A DNA stretch of 64,000 bases from Clusia tigrina. Its lineage: Eukaryota; Arthropoda; Insecta; Diptera; Clusiidae. The stretch covers positions 131,625,821-131,689,820 of the forward strand of contig OV050033.1 of the NCBI GenBank assembly GCA_920105625.2, in the 5' to 3' direction. The notes under the pieces are model-generated. The model was not told the DNA's origin, searched no databases, and was given only the letters and a program-made list of their open reading frames with translations. The position numbers and the translations under genes were made by a program. Below are positions 32,393-44,340 of this stretch, one piece after another. Numbering within the stretch: the stretch's first letter is position 1; each line of letters opens with the position of its first letter.

Positions 32393-32828
32393 ATATGACC
32401 CTTCAATTTCAATATACTCGTATAATTATTCACGCCGAAAGTCCTGGCAACCAGTTCTTCTTTTTATGTCATAATAATTAACACAATAAAAATATTAATT
32501 AATAAATAATTATAACAAAACAGCTTATTTTCATTCTTCTTCTCTCTGCTTGCTTAATTAGCAGTATATTATCGCCATGATCAAATAACTACTAAAATGC
32601 ACTATAATTAAAATCCCCTTAAACATAACAGACACAATGGGTTCGAAGCGACGGAAACTATTAATACTCGTACTCTTTCCGGGTCTAATTTTTCGTAATT
32701 TGCTGGATCCTGCCAGTATTTTGTGAATCATGGAAACTGTTAAACTAGCCCACATCTGATGTTCGCAGACATCGCACAGTGGGCTGCTTTACTTAGAATA
32801 CTTGGGAAAAATGAATTGCTTGATCGAT
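32393..32828. other. non-coding, AT-rich
   Basis: No motif or repeat was recognised beyond AT-rich stretches near 32460-32520. Confidence 0.35.
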
Positions 32829-33569
32829 TTAAATGTTTTCAATATTTGTAGAATGAAAGTTTATGCTTATAATTGTGTTTAGTACGAAAAGATTTGATAT
32901 AATGTTAATGTGTGATTTAGAGGTACAAAAGGTACTGCGACCAAAAATATATTTTATATCGCCCTCTATTATTAAGGGTATGCCTATAAATTCTCGTCCA
33001 GAATTCGAGGAAGTCGGTAGGTCTAGCGTTGCTATTTCTTTACCTGGTATTTGGTACAAGCCTAGGTGTTTTTTTCTAAAGTGCATTAGTGCTCCATAGT
33101 CCCCTAAGATGTTCTCTGGCGATTGCTTTTTTTCATCGCAGAATCTGCACAATAGGCTTGCTACAATTCCTATACTGCTCATGTGTCCTTTGAGCCTACA
33201 GTGACCGGTCAAAAGCTCGGTTAGTATTCTTAAACTGTCTTTGGGCAACCTAATGTAAAACCCAAATCTTTTGTGGTTATAGTTTGGCAATAGTAATTTA
33301 TATTAATAAATAACGGCTTATAAAAATAGTTCCTGCCTCCATTGCCTTTCTTGTTCGCTAAGCTCTTGTTGCCATACTCCGTTGACCATACCACAGTAGG
33401 GTTCTGGCCCTATCATTGGTGTGGAGGCGAGCTCATCGGCCAGTTCGTTGCAGTGGTCGCCGACGTGTCCTGGGACCCAGCAAAAGCTGGCTTTATTGTT
33501 CTTGCCCTGCTGATTCAGTGTCCTCAGACATTCCCATACTAGCTTGAAGTATACTTCATACGAGCTTAA

Positions 33570-34035
33570 CCCTCCGACGGTTGAGTCATCCGTTGCCCTT
33601 ATACGAAGTACAAGGTACACAGCGACCTATTTCTATTTGTATGGAATTTTATATGACAATGCATTTTTTTTACATTTTTTTTCTTTTGATTTATCCATTG
33701 TATCATTGTATCAACGCCCGATTTGTTGGCGTTGTAATCCAAAATAGCAAACGGCTTCTTCTTTTCAGTTTGCATGTCCACACCGCAAGTATAATGTTGA
33801 GTCGACAGCAAAATTACCGCTTTGTTCTTCTTGGGCACATATGAACATAGTGCTATATCGCCTTCGTTGAAGACCAAACTATTGGTCGGATCGCTTTGAA
33901 ATTTTTTAAACGATTATAGATAAAATTTCCTTGGAATACATGTGGGAGTCGGGTATACTTCCCATGGACCATCAAGGAGTAATTTCAGTTTGAAAATGAA
34001 AAAGGTCCCCAGGGACCTTCTCATCCGCCGGAGGG
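33570..34035. mobile_element. piggyBac deletion derivative, TTAA-flanked, 466 bases
   Basis: TTAA occurs at 33566-33569 and 34036-34039. Between them are near-perfect terminal repeats: CCCTCCGACGG at the left and CCGCCGGAGGG at the right. A subterminal palindrome, AAGGTCCC-CA-GGGACCTT, lies at 34002-34019. TTAA targets and CCCT ends are defining for piggyBac. Only a C-terminal transposase fragment remains inside, so the copy is non-autonomous. It interrupts an RNase H domain. Confidence 0.92.
33599..33877 (-). pseudogene. piggyBac transposase C-terminal fragment
   Basis: A 92-residue frame includes YVPKKNKAVILLSTQHY and AILDYNANKSGVDTMIQWI. These are the conserved blocks before and after the last catalytic Asp region of piggyBac transposases (KKNK.VILLS, YN.TKGGVD). 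Everything upstream, including the first catalytic residues, is gone. Confidence 0.82.
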
Positions 34036-34439
34036 TTAATGCTCGAATGGCAGCTTGATTGTCCGAGAAAACGGCTATAACTCGTCTTCTATAACCTATA
34101 TTTATATTGAACTGTGCACATCTTTCGATGGCAAGAATTTCTGCTTGGAAAATACTTGGATTTTTCCATGGGTTCTGAATATTTAGATCTAGGTCCCCCG
34201 TTCCACTGTAGGTCTTTGACCCATCAGTGTACCACATTATAGTTCTTTTCTTCAAAGAGTATGCAGGGTGAGATTCCTCCATTTTTACAACTTAGGTTTA
34301 CCACAAATCGTTTCTCAATGTAATCCTATCTTGTGGGTAGTCTAGAAGGATGTTTTTGACATACATCCAGTATAAGATGCTTGGTGTGCACCCCCATATT
34401 TTACTAGCAACTAACGCCTTCGACGCGAAGAGAAACTTG

Positions 34440-34562
34440 TTTTTTTTTTGTTTTTTTTTTTTGTTTAGAAAGAAGCATTTTTGAGACCAAGCACGGGACA
34501 GGATTTGCACCTGCGACCCTCTGAATGTGATTCTAATATGCTTACCACTAGACCAGGTCTAA
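34440..34562 (-). repeat. tRNA-derived SINE, copy A
   Basis: On the minus strand it starts with a tRNA-like head: an A-box-like TGGTCTAGTGG and a B-box-like GGTGCAAATCC about 50 bases later, typical pol III internal promoter spacing. A short unrelated tail, CTCAAAAATGCTTCTTTCTAAA, ends in an A-rich run. A second copy in opposite orientation lies at 49970. It lies inside or next to the non-LTR element on the same strand. Confidence 0.78.
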
Positions 34563-35929
34563 TTTTTTATAATTTTCCATAAAATGTTCCGCAACAAATA
34601 TTCTGAAGACAGTGCTGTCAATAGGTTTAAAATAGAGCCGCAGATTAGGCGCCACGGGAACTCATCCTTACATATGTCTATGTGCCTGCGTGGTCCTGCT
34701 TATGTAATGCTTTTTGGCAGCTTAAGGCAAACACAATCCTTGTTATCCTTTTCAAGGTTATTGCTGCTAAGACCGTCATTATTAAAAGAGTGTGTTGCTT
34801 CTGCTCGTGTTATTGCCGCTCTTTGTTGGTGTTGTTGTTGGCTTTGTTGCGTCAAGCGGTATTTTTCAATTGCCACCACACAAATACACATTTAAATGCT
34901 TTGCCAGCCGCACACACAAAGAGCTCAAAGAGAGGAGGTACAAAGCATATGATTAGAGGCGCAAAACTGTTCACAACAGATGTGTTCAGATGCCAGCGAT
35001 GACGCACACACTCTCACGCAAATTCACACAAACAAGTTTGCAGGCGCATCTGTTTCGGATTAGTTTCCATGGATGCAGCTTGCCGCACAGCCTTCCATCC
35101 TCAGCCCTGCTGGTTGTTGCTTTCCGATACGTTTATTTACTGCTTTTAAATTGCGAATTTAAATGTCAATTGCAAATTCATTGATCAAAGTTCAAAGTAG
35201 CGTTTTGCGGTACATTAAGCTTGTGTGGGTGTTTGTGTCTATGTGGGTGTGTGTTTGTGTGGGTGGGTGTGTTGGATATGCGTATGTGTGGATTAGTGAG
35301 TTTTGGAAATGTTAAAGATTTTAATCCATAATGTTGGAGCTTCATCAAATTTCAAAAAATGGAAAAGTCATGAAATTGAAAAATATGTTATTAACAAGAA
35401 AAGGTGATGTTATGTTCGATTCAGTGTGGTAGATCTGTAAGATATATCCGCATCCAGATCTTGAATTTTAGATCATCAGCATGAAACCAAGAATTCAACT
35501 ATACATTCTGATCCACAGCCGTGGTCATATATAATACAAACTCATCCTCTCCTGAGTCGGTATAAAGAGCCCATTTGACTGAATTTGGCTTGCCGGTGAA
35601 TCGCAACGTGCCACGATATCAACATTTCGCTTTATGACACAGAAGCAAACATATAAGAGTAGGTTCTTGGAATACTTCCATCTATAAGCGAAGACCAGGA
35701 ACGTATTCTCAACTCATTCTTTACTTGAATACTCATTCGTACTCATCTTTTATTTGAAGAGCCTTTTTTATGTGAAGACTCATTTTTAGTCATCCTTTAT
35801 TTGAAAACTCACTCCTCTCATTATTTATTTGAAGATCCATATTTGAGCTCATTTGGGTAACCTTCTGATGAAGTGAAGAAGCTCCATCTACAGCAAAATC
35901 GATTCATATATCGAATAAGTCTCCAGAAC
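34563..35929. other. non-coding, no gene recognised
   Basis: The region includes TG-rich DNA at 35225-35290 and a run of related TTTATTTGAAGACTCAT-like phrases at 35720-35840 (four diverged repeats of about 35 bases). No coding motif was found. Confidence 0.4.
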
Positions 35930-37140
35930 CTGGTAGAGTACTACGAGTATGTTGCACAGCCGCGGTTGAACCAAACCTCCTATACCCAGCTGTTTTGGCT
36001 GGTGGCCAGCTACTGGCAAAGCTTGTAATCTGAATCCTCTGGACAAAACCAGAAGGAGTGCTGCTCTACTGATCATTGGAGCCCTACGCTCCACGCCTAC
36101 GAAGGCTCTCTTTGCACTTTTTTTTGCCGACCACCTTCTAAGCTTCTGGTAAAACAACAGGCCAAACTGGTAGCTACCAGACTCAATGCACTTACAAGGT
36201 GGTCGAGGATGGACCTGGGGCATACTAGTATTCTTAATCAGGACTTGCCTACCCCCAGCTCTGTCGACTATCAACCTCAATCGGGGGTTCGAATTCCTTA
36301 TCCCAAGCATAGATATTAGGAACAGAGTACAATCTGGACATCTATACAGACGGCTCCAAGTTTGGGGACAAAGTAGTTAGCGAGATCTTCTCCAACAAAT
36401 TTTACCTTAGTATCTCGCTTAGACTCTCTGAGCATTGCGGAGTCTTTCAGGAAGAAGTAATGGCAATTTACCACGCAATGAATTGGGTTCTAAGCAATGG
36501 GGTTTTTGGTGTCAGCATCAAAATATTCTCGGACAGCCAAGCTGCCATTAGATCTCTTGCTGGCATAACGACGTCACCAAGACTCGTACAGGAATGCCAG
36601 TCCGCTCCATGTATTCCATAGTTCACCTAGTCTGGGTACCTGGTCACAGGGACATCGAGGGAAATTCGAAAGCAGATGAACTTGCTAAAACACGCACACT
36701 ACTCTCCGAATTACACCCTTCTCTAAACATAGGTATTGCTCTCGGTACTGCTAGGCTGGCGATCAACCGCAGGTATTTTAAGGAGGCCAACAAATTATGG
36801 GTGGAGGAACACTCTTGCCATATTTCAAGGCTATTCTGGCCTAACCTTAGCTACTTCAACTCAGACGCGAGCACTGCGGTATCAGTGCTAACGGGGCATT
36901 GTGTGATGGAGAGGCTTGCGGATATGCTAGGTTTGTCCTTTAATGACTTCTGACGTGTGTGTGGTGCTGAGGAGGAAGAAGGAACAGTGCTACACCTTAT
37001 GAGCCAATGTCCATCCTTAGCCACACGAAGAACGTACATCTTCGGGGCTTCTTTCTTCACCAGCCGAACAGAGCTCTCAACCTTCCATATCCATATGAAT
37101 GGGCCTACAACTCAGCATGTGGTTGCTCTACTGTACTGAA
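35930..37140 (+). pseudogene. RNase H-bearing non-LTR element (I superfamily), 3' part
   Basis: Plus strand, with frameshifts: an RT tail (NQRSAALLIIGALRSTPTKA-like region near 36040-36110), then the RNase H blocks DIYTDGSKFGDK near 36335, FQEEVMAIYHAMNW near 36450, IFSDSQAAIRSL near 36530, and HLVWVPGHRDIEGNSKADEL in the 36594-36953 frame. The C-terminal zinc tail includes LTGHCVMERLADMLGL and, after a stop at 36952, CGAEEEEGTVLHLMSQCPSL. It is a 5'-truncated copy of the same broad class as the one at 32829-34430. Confidence 0.82.
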
Positions 37141-38621
37141 ATTAAACAGTTTTTAAATTGAATTTTGACCAGAGTCCTTTCACATTTATCTCATATCCTT
37201 CATATCCTACAACAAACAAACATTCATATTAAAATCGAGTGGAAAAAGAATCTCCTCCACCAAAGATACTTGTAATTAAATCCAGTGAAGAAATTTGAGT
37301 CGGTTTAGATCTACTGCGACGTACTAAAGCGATTTCTCTAACTACGCCCTCAGAAATAAAATCTCGAGTTATGCCTATGGTAGTCAATTATGTGACCATG
37401 GAACTAGAGTCATCCAGAGTACTTCACGCAGTCTCTTTAATTTATTATATCAAATGTTGTGCATAAATCTTAGATACGTTTCCATTAGTGAATGTGTGTA
37501 ATTTGTGTGGGCATGGCAGTGAGGTTAGCAGCCCATTTTTAAAAATAGACTGGCTTCGAAATTTACATTGTTAACACATTTTTTCATTCCCTCATCAACG
37601 GAAGCTTAGCTGAGCCCATTTTAAATGAGGTTGCTAGAATTGCTTATGGCGTGGTCATTATATAATCCCGCCCATTTCTTGGATATGAGTTTAAGTTGTT
37701 TGAGTTTTTAAGCTAAATTTGGTGTATACATTTAAAAGTTTTATACTATAAATATGTGCAAATAGTGGGCGTGGAAGACATTTGACAAGAACACCACTAA
37801 ATATTAAATCAGTGATTCAGAACTTCAATATATAAATATCTGAACTTTAACAAGTCCGCAGCAGCTTTAAAGGCAAAACTTGGATGAGAACTCCAGTGGC
37901 ATTGCTGCCACAACTATTTATAAAGTAGTAAATTTATATTTGGCGCTCGAAACTGGGAACTTGCAACTCACATGCACACACACACTCACAACAGTGCACC
38001 CACACATTAACACAATAAAAGGAAAACAAATAAAAATAAACATCTCCAATTACAAGTTGGAATTTCCAACCAGCAAAACAATGTTTGAAATTGAAGTACA
38101 TAAAAAAGGAAAACCAGAGTCATTTAGAGACCACGAGAGTTGTCCGAGTAATGGGAGCATGTGTTGCAAGTGCTCTTCCATGGACGACTCATTAACCGAG
38201 GCCGCTGGCAAGCGTCACGGAGTGGCGGGTTCATGGGAATAGAATGTTGTATAAGTGTGACATGCCATGCACTCGTACGAGTAACATGAACACAATAAAG
38301 AGTGACTGCGAAGTAGGCACCAGACCCAGTGGCAAACGGGGACACCAAAAGTACCCAGCAACATGCCCCATCCTGGTTGCGTTCCGAACTGGCTTCTTTC
38401 CTCCTCAGTGCTTAGAGTGAAATGATTCTTTACCTTCTTCTCTATGCATATCGTTGATACTGAAATGCTAACCTTGTGCTAGGAATCTTACTCAAAGAGC
38501 AAAACAGAGGATGAAGCTTCACGCCCTTACTCCGGTGTATAGAAAAGCTCCTGCAAAGCCCAGAAATCAAAAGACTGACAAATAACATGGAATCATATCT
38601 AATCACTGGACTACTGCAAAC
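37141..38621. other. non-coding, no gene recognised
   Basis: AT-rich. GTGGGCGTGG-type phrases at 37500-37770 resemble ones at 54160-54600 and may be remnants of one dispersed repeat. The ORF at 37880-38242 lacks any family feature. Confidence 0.35.
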
Positions 38622-38725
38622 TGAGGGAGAGTGACAGATAGTGGAAGAAAGAAAGAGAGAGAGGGAGAGTGGGAAGAGAGATAGATGCAGAGAGATATAG
38701 AGAGGGACAGAAAGATAGAGAGTGG

Positions 38726-38770
<45 letters not shown>

Positions 38771-38832
38771 TGGGGAGAAAGAGATAGAGAGTGGGAGAGA
38801 AATAGAGAGAGAATAATAAAGAGCAAGATAGT

Positions 38833-38868
<36 letters not shown>

Positions 38869-41020
38869 AGAGTAAGACAGAGGAGGGGAGAGGAGGGGAG
38901 AGAGGAATCGAGAAAAGATGAAGAGGAAGAGAGAAAGTAATTTAGAAAGAGAGAAAGATATACAGAGTGGTAGACGAAAAATGGACAAAAAAAATAGAGA
39001 GATAGATAGAGATAGAATTATATAGAAAGAAATAGAAATATATATAAAGAGCGAGAAAGAATGATGGAAGTTTAAGGAGAAAGATAGAAAGAAAGATAGA
39101 GAAAAAGGGAGAAAGAATTAGAAAGACAGAGAAAAAGTGGGAGAAAAACTTACAAAGAAAGTGAGAGGTAGAAAAAAGTAAAAAGAGGGAGAAATAAAGG
39201 TAGAAGCGAGAATGAGGGTTAGAATGAAATAAAGAAAGAGAAATATATTGAAAGGGAGAGAAAGACAGATATTAAGAAAATGAGACAGCAAAAGAAATGA
39301 AAAGAAATAGAAAAAGAGGCAGAAAGTTATGGTATAGAATGGTAGAACGAAAGACACAGAGATGAAAGAGATATAAGGATATACAAATAGAGAGAAAGAG
39401 GGATAGAAAATTATACGGAAAGCTAGACTGAAAGATAGAGAAAAAGGGAGAAAGGAAAAGAGTTAGAAAGAGAGAGAAGTGGGACAGAAAGTTGGACAGA
39501 AATATATACAGGAAATTGAGAGATAGAAAGAGATTGAAAGTGAGAGGAAGAAAGGTGTGAAATGGGAGAGATAGAGCGATAGAAAAAGAGTCAGAAGGAT
39601 ATATAGAGAGAGAAAGAAAAGGAGTGAGAAAAAGAGAGAGAAAAATAGATAGAAAAGTGAGAGATGCAAATTGAGGGAGATAAAGTGAGAGAGAGTATTA
39701 GAAAGAAAGTGAAAGTGGGAAAGGTAGAAAGAAGTGAAAGGAAAAATAAAGGGAGAAGAGAGAGAAATTGAGAATGATATGAAGAAAGAGAAATATATCG
39801 AAAAGAAGAGAAAGATCGGCAGTGATATCGAGAGAAAAAGAGATGGAACGAAAGAGAAAAAGAGACAGAAATATAGATAAAAAGCAGACGGAAAGATAGG
39901 GATATAAAGACACAGAAAGAAAGATAAAGACAGAAAGATAGACAGAATGATGGAGAAAAAGTGATAATATAAAGAGTTAGAAAGAGAGAAAGTGGGGCAG
40001 AAAAATGTAGAGAAATATTGTGAGACAGAAGATATAGAAATTGAGAGAAAGAAAAATAGAAAATTAGACGGAACAATAGGCAGAAAGATAGAGAATCAGA
40101 TAAAGAAAAGAAATTTCTCGAAAAGGAAAGAAAGAAGGAAGTTAGAAGGAAAGTGGGGGACCAAAACAGTTGGGGATAGAAAGAGAAGCAGAGACAGAAA
40201 AATAGACAGAATAATTGATAGAAATGTAAACCGAAGCATAGAGAAAAAACATGAGAGAGAAAGATATAGAAAGAGAGAGAGAGAGAGAGAGAAGAAACAC
40301 ATAAAGATAGACTCTAGAGAAAATGAGAGGAGGAAAGGGGGAAAGTGAACTGAAAAAGATGGTAATATGAGAAACAGAATTAGAAAAATAGCCAGAAAGT
40401 TAGCCAGAGGGTTAGACAGAAAGATAGACAGAAAGGTAGAGCGAAAGCTAGAGCAAAAATGAGAAATAGCTAGAAAGAGAGGCAAATAGAGACAGATAGA
40501 CCAAACGGTACATTGTGAGGAAGAAGTACAATGGGAGATAAAGTGATACAGATAAAGAGAAAGTGAGATAGAGCCAGTGAGAGAGAAAGAATGCTAATTG
40601 TAAAGAAATATATAGGAGAAACTCATACAGAAAGTTAGAGACCAAGTGATAAGAGAAAGATATGGAAGGATAGAAAAAGATATAGAAAAGGAAAGACATT
40701 TTTAAAAAGAGACAAAGAGAGACGGACAGATATACAAATATATATAGAAAAAGATAATGAAAAAGAGAGAGAAAAAGGGACCAGAAAGAGATATATAAAA
40801 ATTAACTGAATATAGAGAACATGAGAGAGAGCAATATACAGAAATGCATAGAAATGCTGAGAAAGAAAGACAGAGAGATATATAGAAAAATATAGAGAAA
40901 GAGAGATAGAAATAGCTGGAAAGAGTGAGAAAGAGTCAGAAAGAGAGGGAAAAGCAAAGAAACGAGACAGAAATACACACAGAAAGATAGAGAAAATGAG
41001 AGATAGAAAGAAAATGAGAG
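38622..41020 (+). repeat. 2.4 kb GA-rich purine tract
   Basis: The plus strand is overwhelmingly A and G, built of diverged GAGA, GATAGA and GAAAGA units with perfect (GA)n runs at 38728-38761 and 38837-38862. Purine bias persists for about 2.4 kb. Long minus-strand frames are Ser/Leu/Phe-rich low-complexity and not genes. Such tracts can form triplex DNA and bind GAGA factors. Confidence 0.95.
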
Positions 41021-42502
41021 TTTGGGTTAAAGGAGCCTGACCCAGGGAGATTCTGCGATCCTTCCTTATTTTAAATATATTTTCTGTCCATATATATATA
41101 TATAATATATTTTCTCGAAGAAGGAAAGTAGACATTTTCCAAAAAGATCTTTGAACTCTTTCGTTCGCCTTGCAAATTGTACGAAAAGCTCAAAGAACTT
41201 CAAGCACCCGTGCGTTGGCTCAGTACTGCATTAAATTGCCGACTTTCCATGTGTCAGTATGTTGGAGAGGGAAATGGACTCATGCAACCACAGTAGATTG
41301 GAAATCATGGCCTCTGCTCTCTTCCGCCCTCTTCCAAAATTTCCCCCTTGAGTATATTTGAACAAAAATTTAATTATAATTATTTCCACACAATTTGAAA
41401 AACCTTTTCAAACAAAAGCCGAAACATTTGAAAGTAGTTGAAAGCGATTGTAGGGAGCTTATTTAAAGGATTGCAAAATGTTTGCCACAGACTCTCACAA
41501 CTATTTTTGGACTACCATGAGCCAAGCAAGAAACTGCAGAGGAGGCTGAAAGTACACAGTTTTTTATTGCCTGCTTTTAAGCGTCTATTCTCAGTTGTAA
41601 TGTGTGTGTGTCTGAGTGGATGAGACTATGCTTACTCCACATTTTAATGTCCTTTTAATTGCTTCAATTAGAAACAGGATAACGAATACGAGCGCACCAA
41701 CGGTGCAACATGCAACACGATGTCATTAACAACGATTATGGTCGTAATTGCGGATGTTGCGAGGTGCTCAAGCCGTTTGCGGATAATTTCTGTGGTCATC
41801 AAATTTGCATTTGAATAAACAGCGGGACAGCCAGACATACCACTCTGTGAATCAGGTATTAGTGATATTTTCAGTGGCTGCATTTGTTTGCGAATTTAGA
41901 GCAATTCAATGGCAACATTCTGGACTCCCTGATTTCTAGTTAGGTTGTTATTTACTTGATTTTTTTTCGAGTTGGAAACCCTTTTTAAGCGTGGAAGTGG
42001 TAAATTATATGTCTACAAATTTCTCGATTGAAAAAATAAAAACCAACTTAATAAATTCTAAAAACTGTTCCCTAGTGTACACAAATATATCGTGCGTATT
42101 ATGCAGTGACGCGATTGATACGCGAGTCACTTTAAGAGTGAAATTCAATATCGAAGAAATGTTTGCAAAGGTGAACGAAAAATTTTCCGTTAATGCGTAA
42201 AACAAAAACAATACTTTTGGTGCGCTGAATCTGCTGAAAATAAAAAACAAAGCATTTGAAGCCCCAAAGTATGCAGTGATTTTCTTTCTACGATAATTAA
42301 AACGATAATTACAAATAAGTTGCCAAGAAACATTTCTTGAAACGAAAAGCATTTAAATATTATTAACAATATTTTCGTTATTTCCACTTATAACTTCGAT
42401 CGGTTAAAGAATATAGTTGGTAACAACGGACCTAAAAAGTGAGAGCGTTTATGAAGACATGTGGATGACAGTCAACTGCGTTATCTGCATAATAATTAAC
42501 AT
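41021..42502. other. non-coding, no gene recognised
   Basis: A short (AT)n run lies at 41092-41105. The rest is unique-looking. The ORFs are short and without family motifs. Confidence 0.35.
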
Positions 42503-43017
42503 TTTTACGAAATTGCCCTCTTGACAATTTACTCTAACTCTCTGTACTCGGATTCGTACTCCTGGATTGTGTAGTAATCAAACAATCGCAGGTTAAGTTA
42601 AAAATAACTAACTTTATTTAATTATTGCAATTCACACACTTAATATTAGGCTTAAAGTTTGCTTTATTACCTATTGCACTTTATTTCACAATGAATTTCA
42701 TCACTTTACAAAATTACAAATACTGCTGCTTCGACGCACGATGTACACACTGTTACGATCTCTGTTCGATTGTGTTCGAATTTGCTTTCGAATGGTTGAA
42801 GTACAAAATTCTACGCTATTCAAGAAGTCTCAAGATTTTTCTAGATTCTTCTATTCACCTCGCAGGAAGGTTTTATTTTCGAGAATATTCTTTTACAACA
42901 CGAAAATGGTTTTCTTATGTATACTTTTATTCGAATAGATCGTGTCTTGACTTCCACACAGGGTGCACTCATTCTCAAACTCCAGATGGGATCCTAAAAG
43001 TATGCAATCACGTTTCA
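42503..43017 (-). repeat. solo LTR of the family at position 1 (one 33-base unit)
   Basis: Read on the minus strand it begins TGAAACGTGATTGCATACTT at 43017 and ends near TTTCGTAAAA at 42503, with the last bases mutated from GTAACA. The body includes GGATCCCATCTGGAG and the reverse of the AAATAAAGT units. Only one 33-base unit is present. No matching target duplication is seen (ACAT and TTAT flank it). Confidence 0.92.
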
Positions 43018-43059
43018 TTATATTATAATATAATAACTGATAAAATAGTGCGTATCTGA

Positions 43060-44340
43060 AAAAGGAAAGTGAATACTCAAGGAACCTACACCGGGTGGCG
43101 GTTCTAAAGAATTGAAGTCAGCAGAAGAACTGCAAAAAAAGGCATTGCTTCAAAAAATTAACGACTTAAAAGAGGAGATTTTTGTTCTTAAAATCGAAAA
43201 TGAGAAAATTAAATCATAGGGAGTGGTGATAACCATGATATAATAATCAGTGAAACTAACAATAAAAACGAGAATTCATATGAAACAGATGAGGAGGAGC
43301 TTGCTCGAGAGACAGACTGGATCCTTAAAAAGAAAAGTCGAGCAAAAAACGGAGAGCCGAATCCTCTCCCGAAGTGATCACACAAAGTATTCCGAATGTT
43401 GTTATTCCAAATGTCATTAATACAAAATTGAAGAAAACCGCAATTGTTAATAAAATACTTCGCCACCACCAATTGTTATTAATGATACTAACGATTTTAC
43501 AAAACTGCATTCCATGCGTATCACAACAATAAAAAATAAATTTTTTGTCAAACTTTTAAATAACGGGGCTTATAGAGTAAATACTTTTGACTCATGCGAC
43601 TACCGGTCTGTAACAAAAATGCTTACGAACGAAAACATCCCTTGGTTTAGCTACGAAGTCAAGCAAACCAGACCAATAAAACTGATCGCTAAGAATCTTC
43701 ATCATTCGTGTGACGAGGAATCAATCGAAAATGATTTGAAAGCTCAAGGTCTACAAGCAGTTAGCGCCATAAATAAACTAAAGTGGAAGACTAAGCAGCC
43801 TCTCCAAATGTTTCTTCTTACATTGGACCCAGCTGAAGATGTGAAAAAAATATATGGAATTAAAAATATTTTAAATACTATTATTAAAATTGAAGCATTA
43901 AAATCAACAAACTTAATACCCCAGTGCAAGAAGTGCCAATCATTCGGCCATACTAGAAACTTTTGTAGCAAACCTCCAAGGTGTGTTAAGTGCACAGGAA
44001 AACATGCAACAATTGATTGTGTTCAACAAACGTCTGAAAACTCTAAATGTTACAATTGTGGAGAGTACCATCCAGCGAACTATCGAGGTTGTGTAATTGC
44101 AAAGGAACTCCAAAAATTAGGTCCAAAAAACTATCACAGTCTCTTCCTCTCTCTTTATCGCATACAAACAATGACAACACCATTAAGAAACCCACAAAAA
44201 TCTCCTACATATGCGCAAGTAACCAAAGATTCCTTGCAAGATAATACTATTCCACAAACGTCTGACACACTGTCAGCTATTTTAACTAGACTTAAGGAAC
44301 AGGGAAAAGTTTTCAAGTCAATTGAACAACGTCAATACCT
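43060..44340 (+). pseudogene. jockey-clade ORF1 (Gag-like), 3' truncated
   Basis: The frame 43514-44340 keeps the conserved core (VNTFDSCDYRSVTKML, QTRPIKLIAKNLHHSCDEE) and three CCHC-type knuckles: CKKCQSFGHTRNFC, CVKCTGKHATIDC and CYNCGEYHPANYRGC. This is jockey/X-type Gag, which packages element RNA. An upstream coiled coil from about 43080 is broken by a TAG near 43217 and a frameshift near 43370. The ORF runs on to 44665 only because it reads through a second element on the other strand. No ORF2 follows. Confidence 0.85.

Larger units (their letters stand above)
32829..34430 (-). pseudogene. RNase H-bearing non-LTR element (I superfamily), 3' part
   Basis: Minus strand, in order: end of RT (34298-34430, SILYWMYVKNILLDYP), RNase H first block IMWYTDGSKTYSG, FQAEILAIERCAQF, VFSDNQAAIRAL, then after a piggyBac insertion ASFCWVPGHVGDHCNELADELA, and a C-terminal zinc tail (LLTGHCRLKGH, LCRFCDEKK). 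All four RNase H acidic positions are visible. The RNase H frame is continuous if the piggyBac copy is left out. The polymerase core is missing, and a SINE marks its upstream side. Confidence 0.82.

Noticed and set aside
37880..38242. 120-codon plus-strand ORF as a host gene
   Set aside because: Composition follows surrounding AT- and CA-rich DNA; no family features.
38611..41135. Many long minus-strand ORFs, Ser/Leu/Phe-rich
   Set aside because: They are translations of the GA-rich purine tract; low complexity, overlapping and without motifs.
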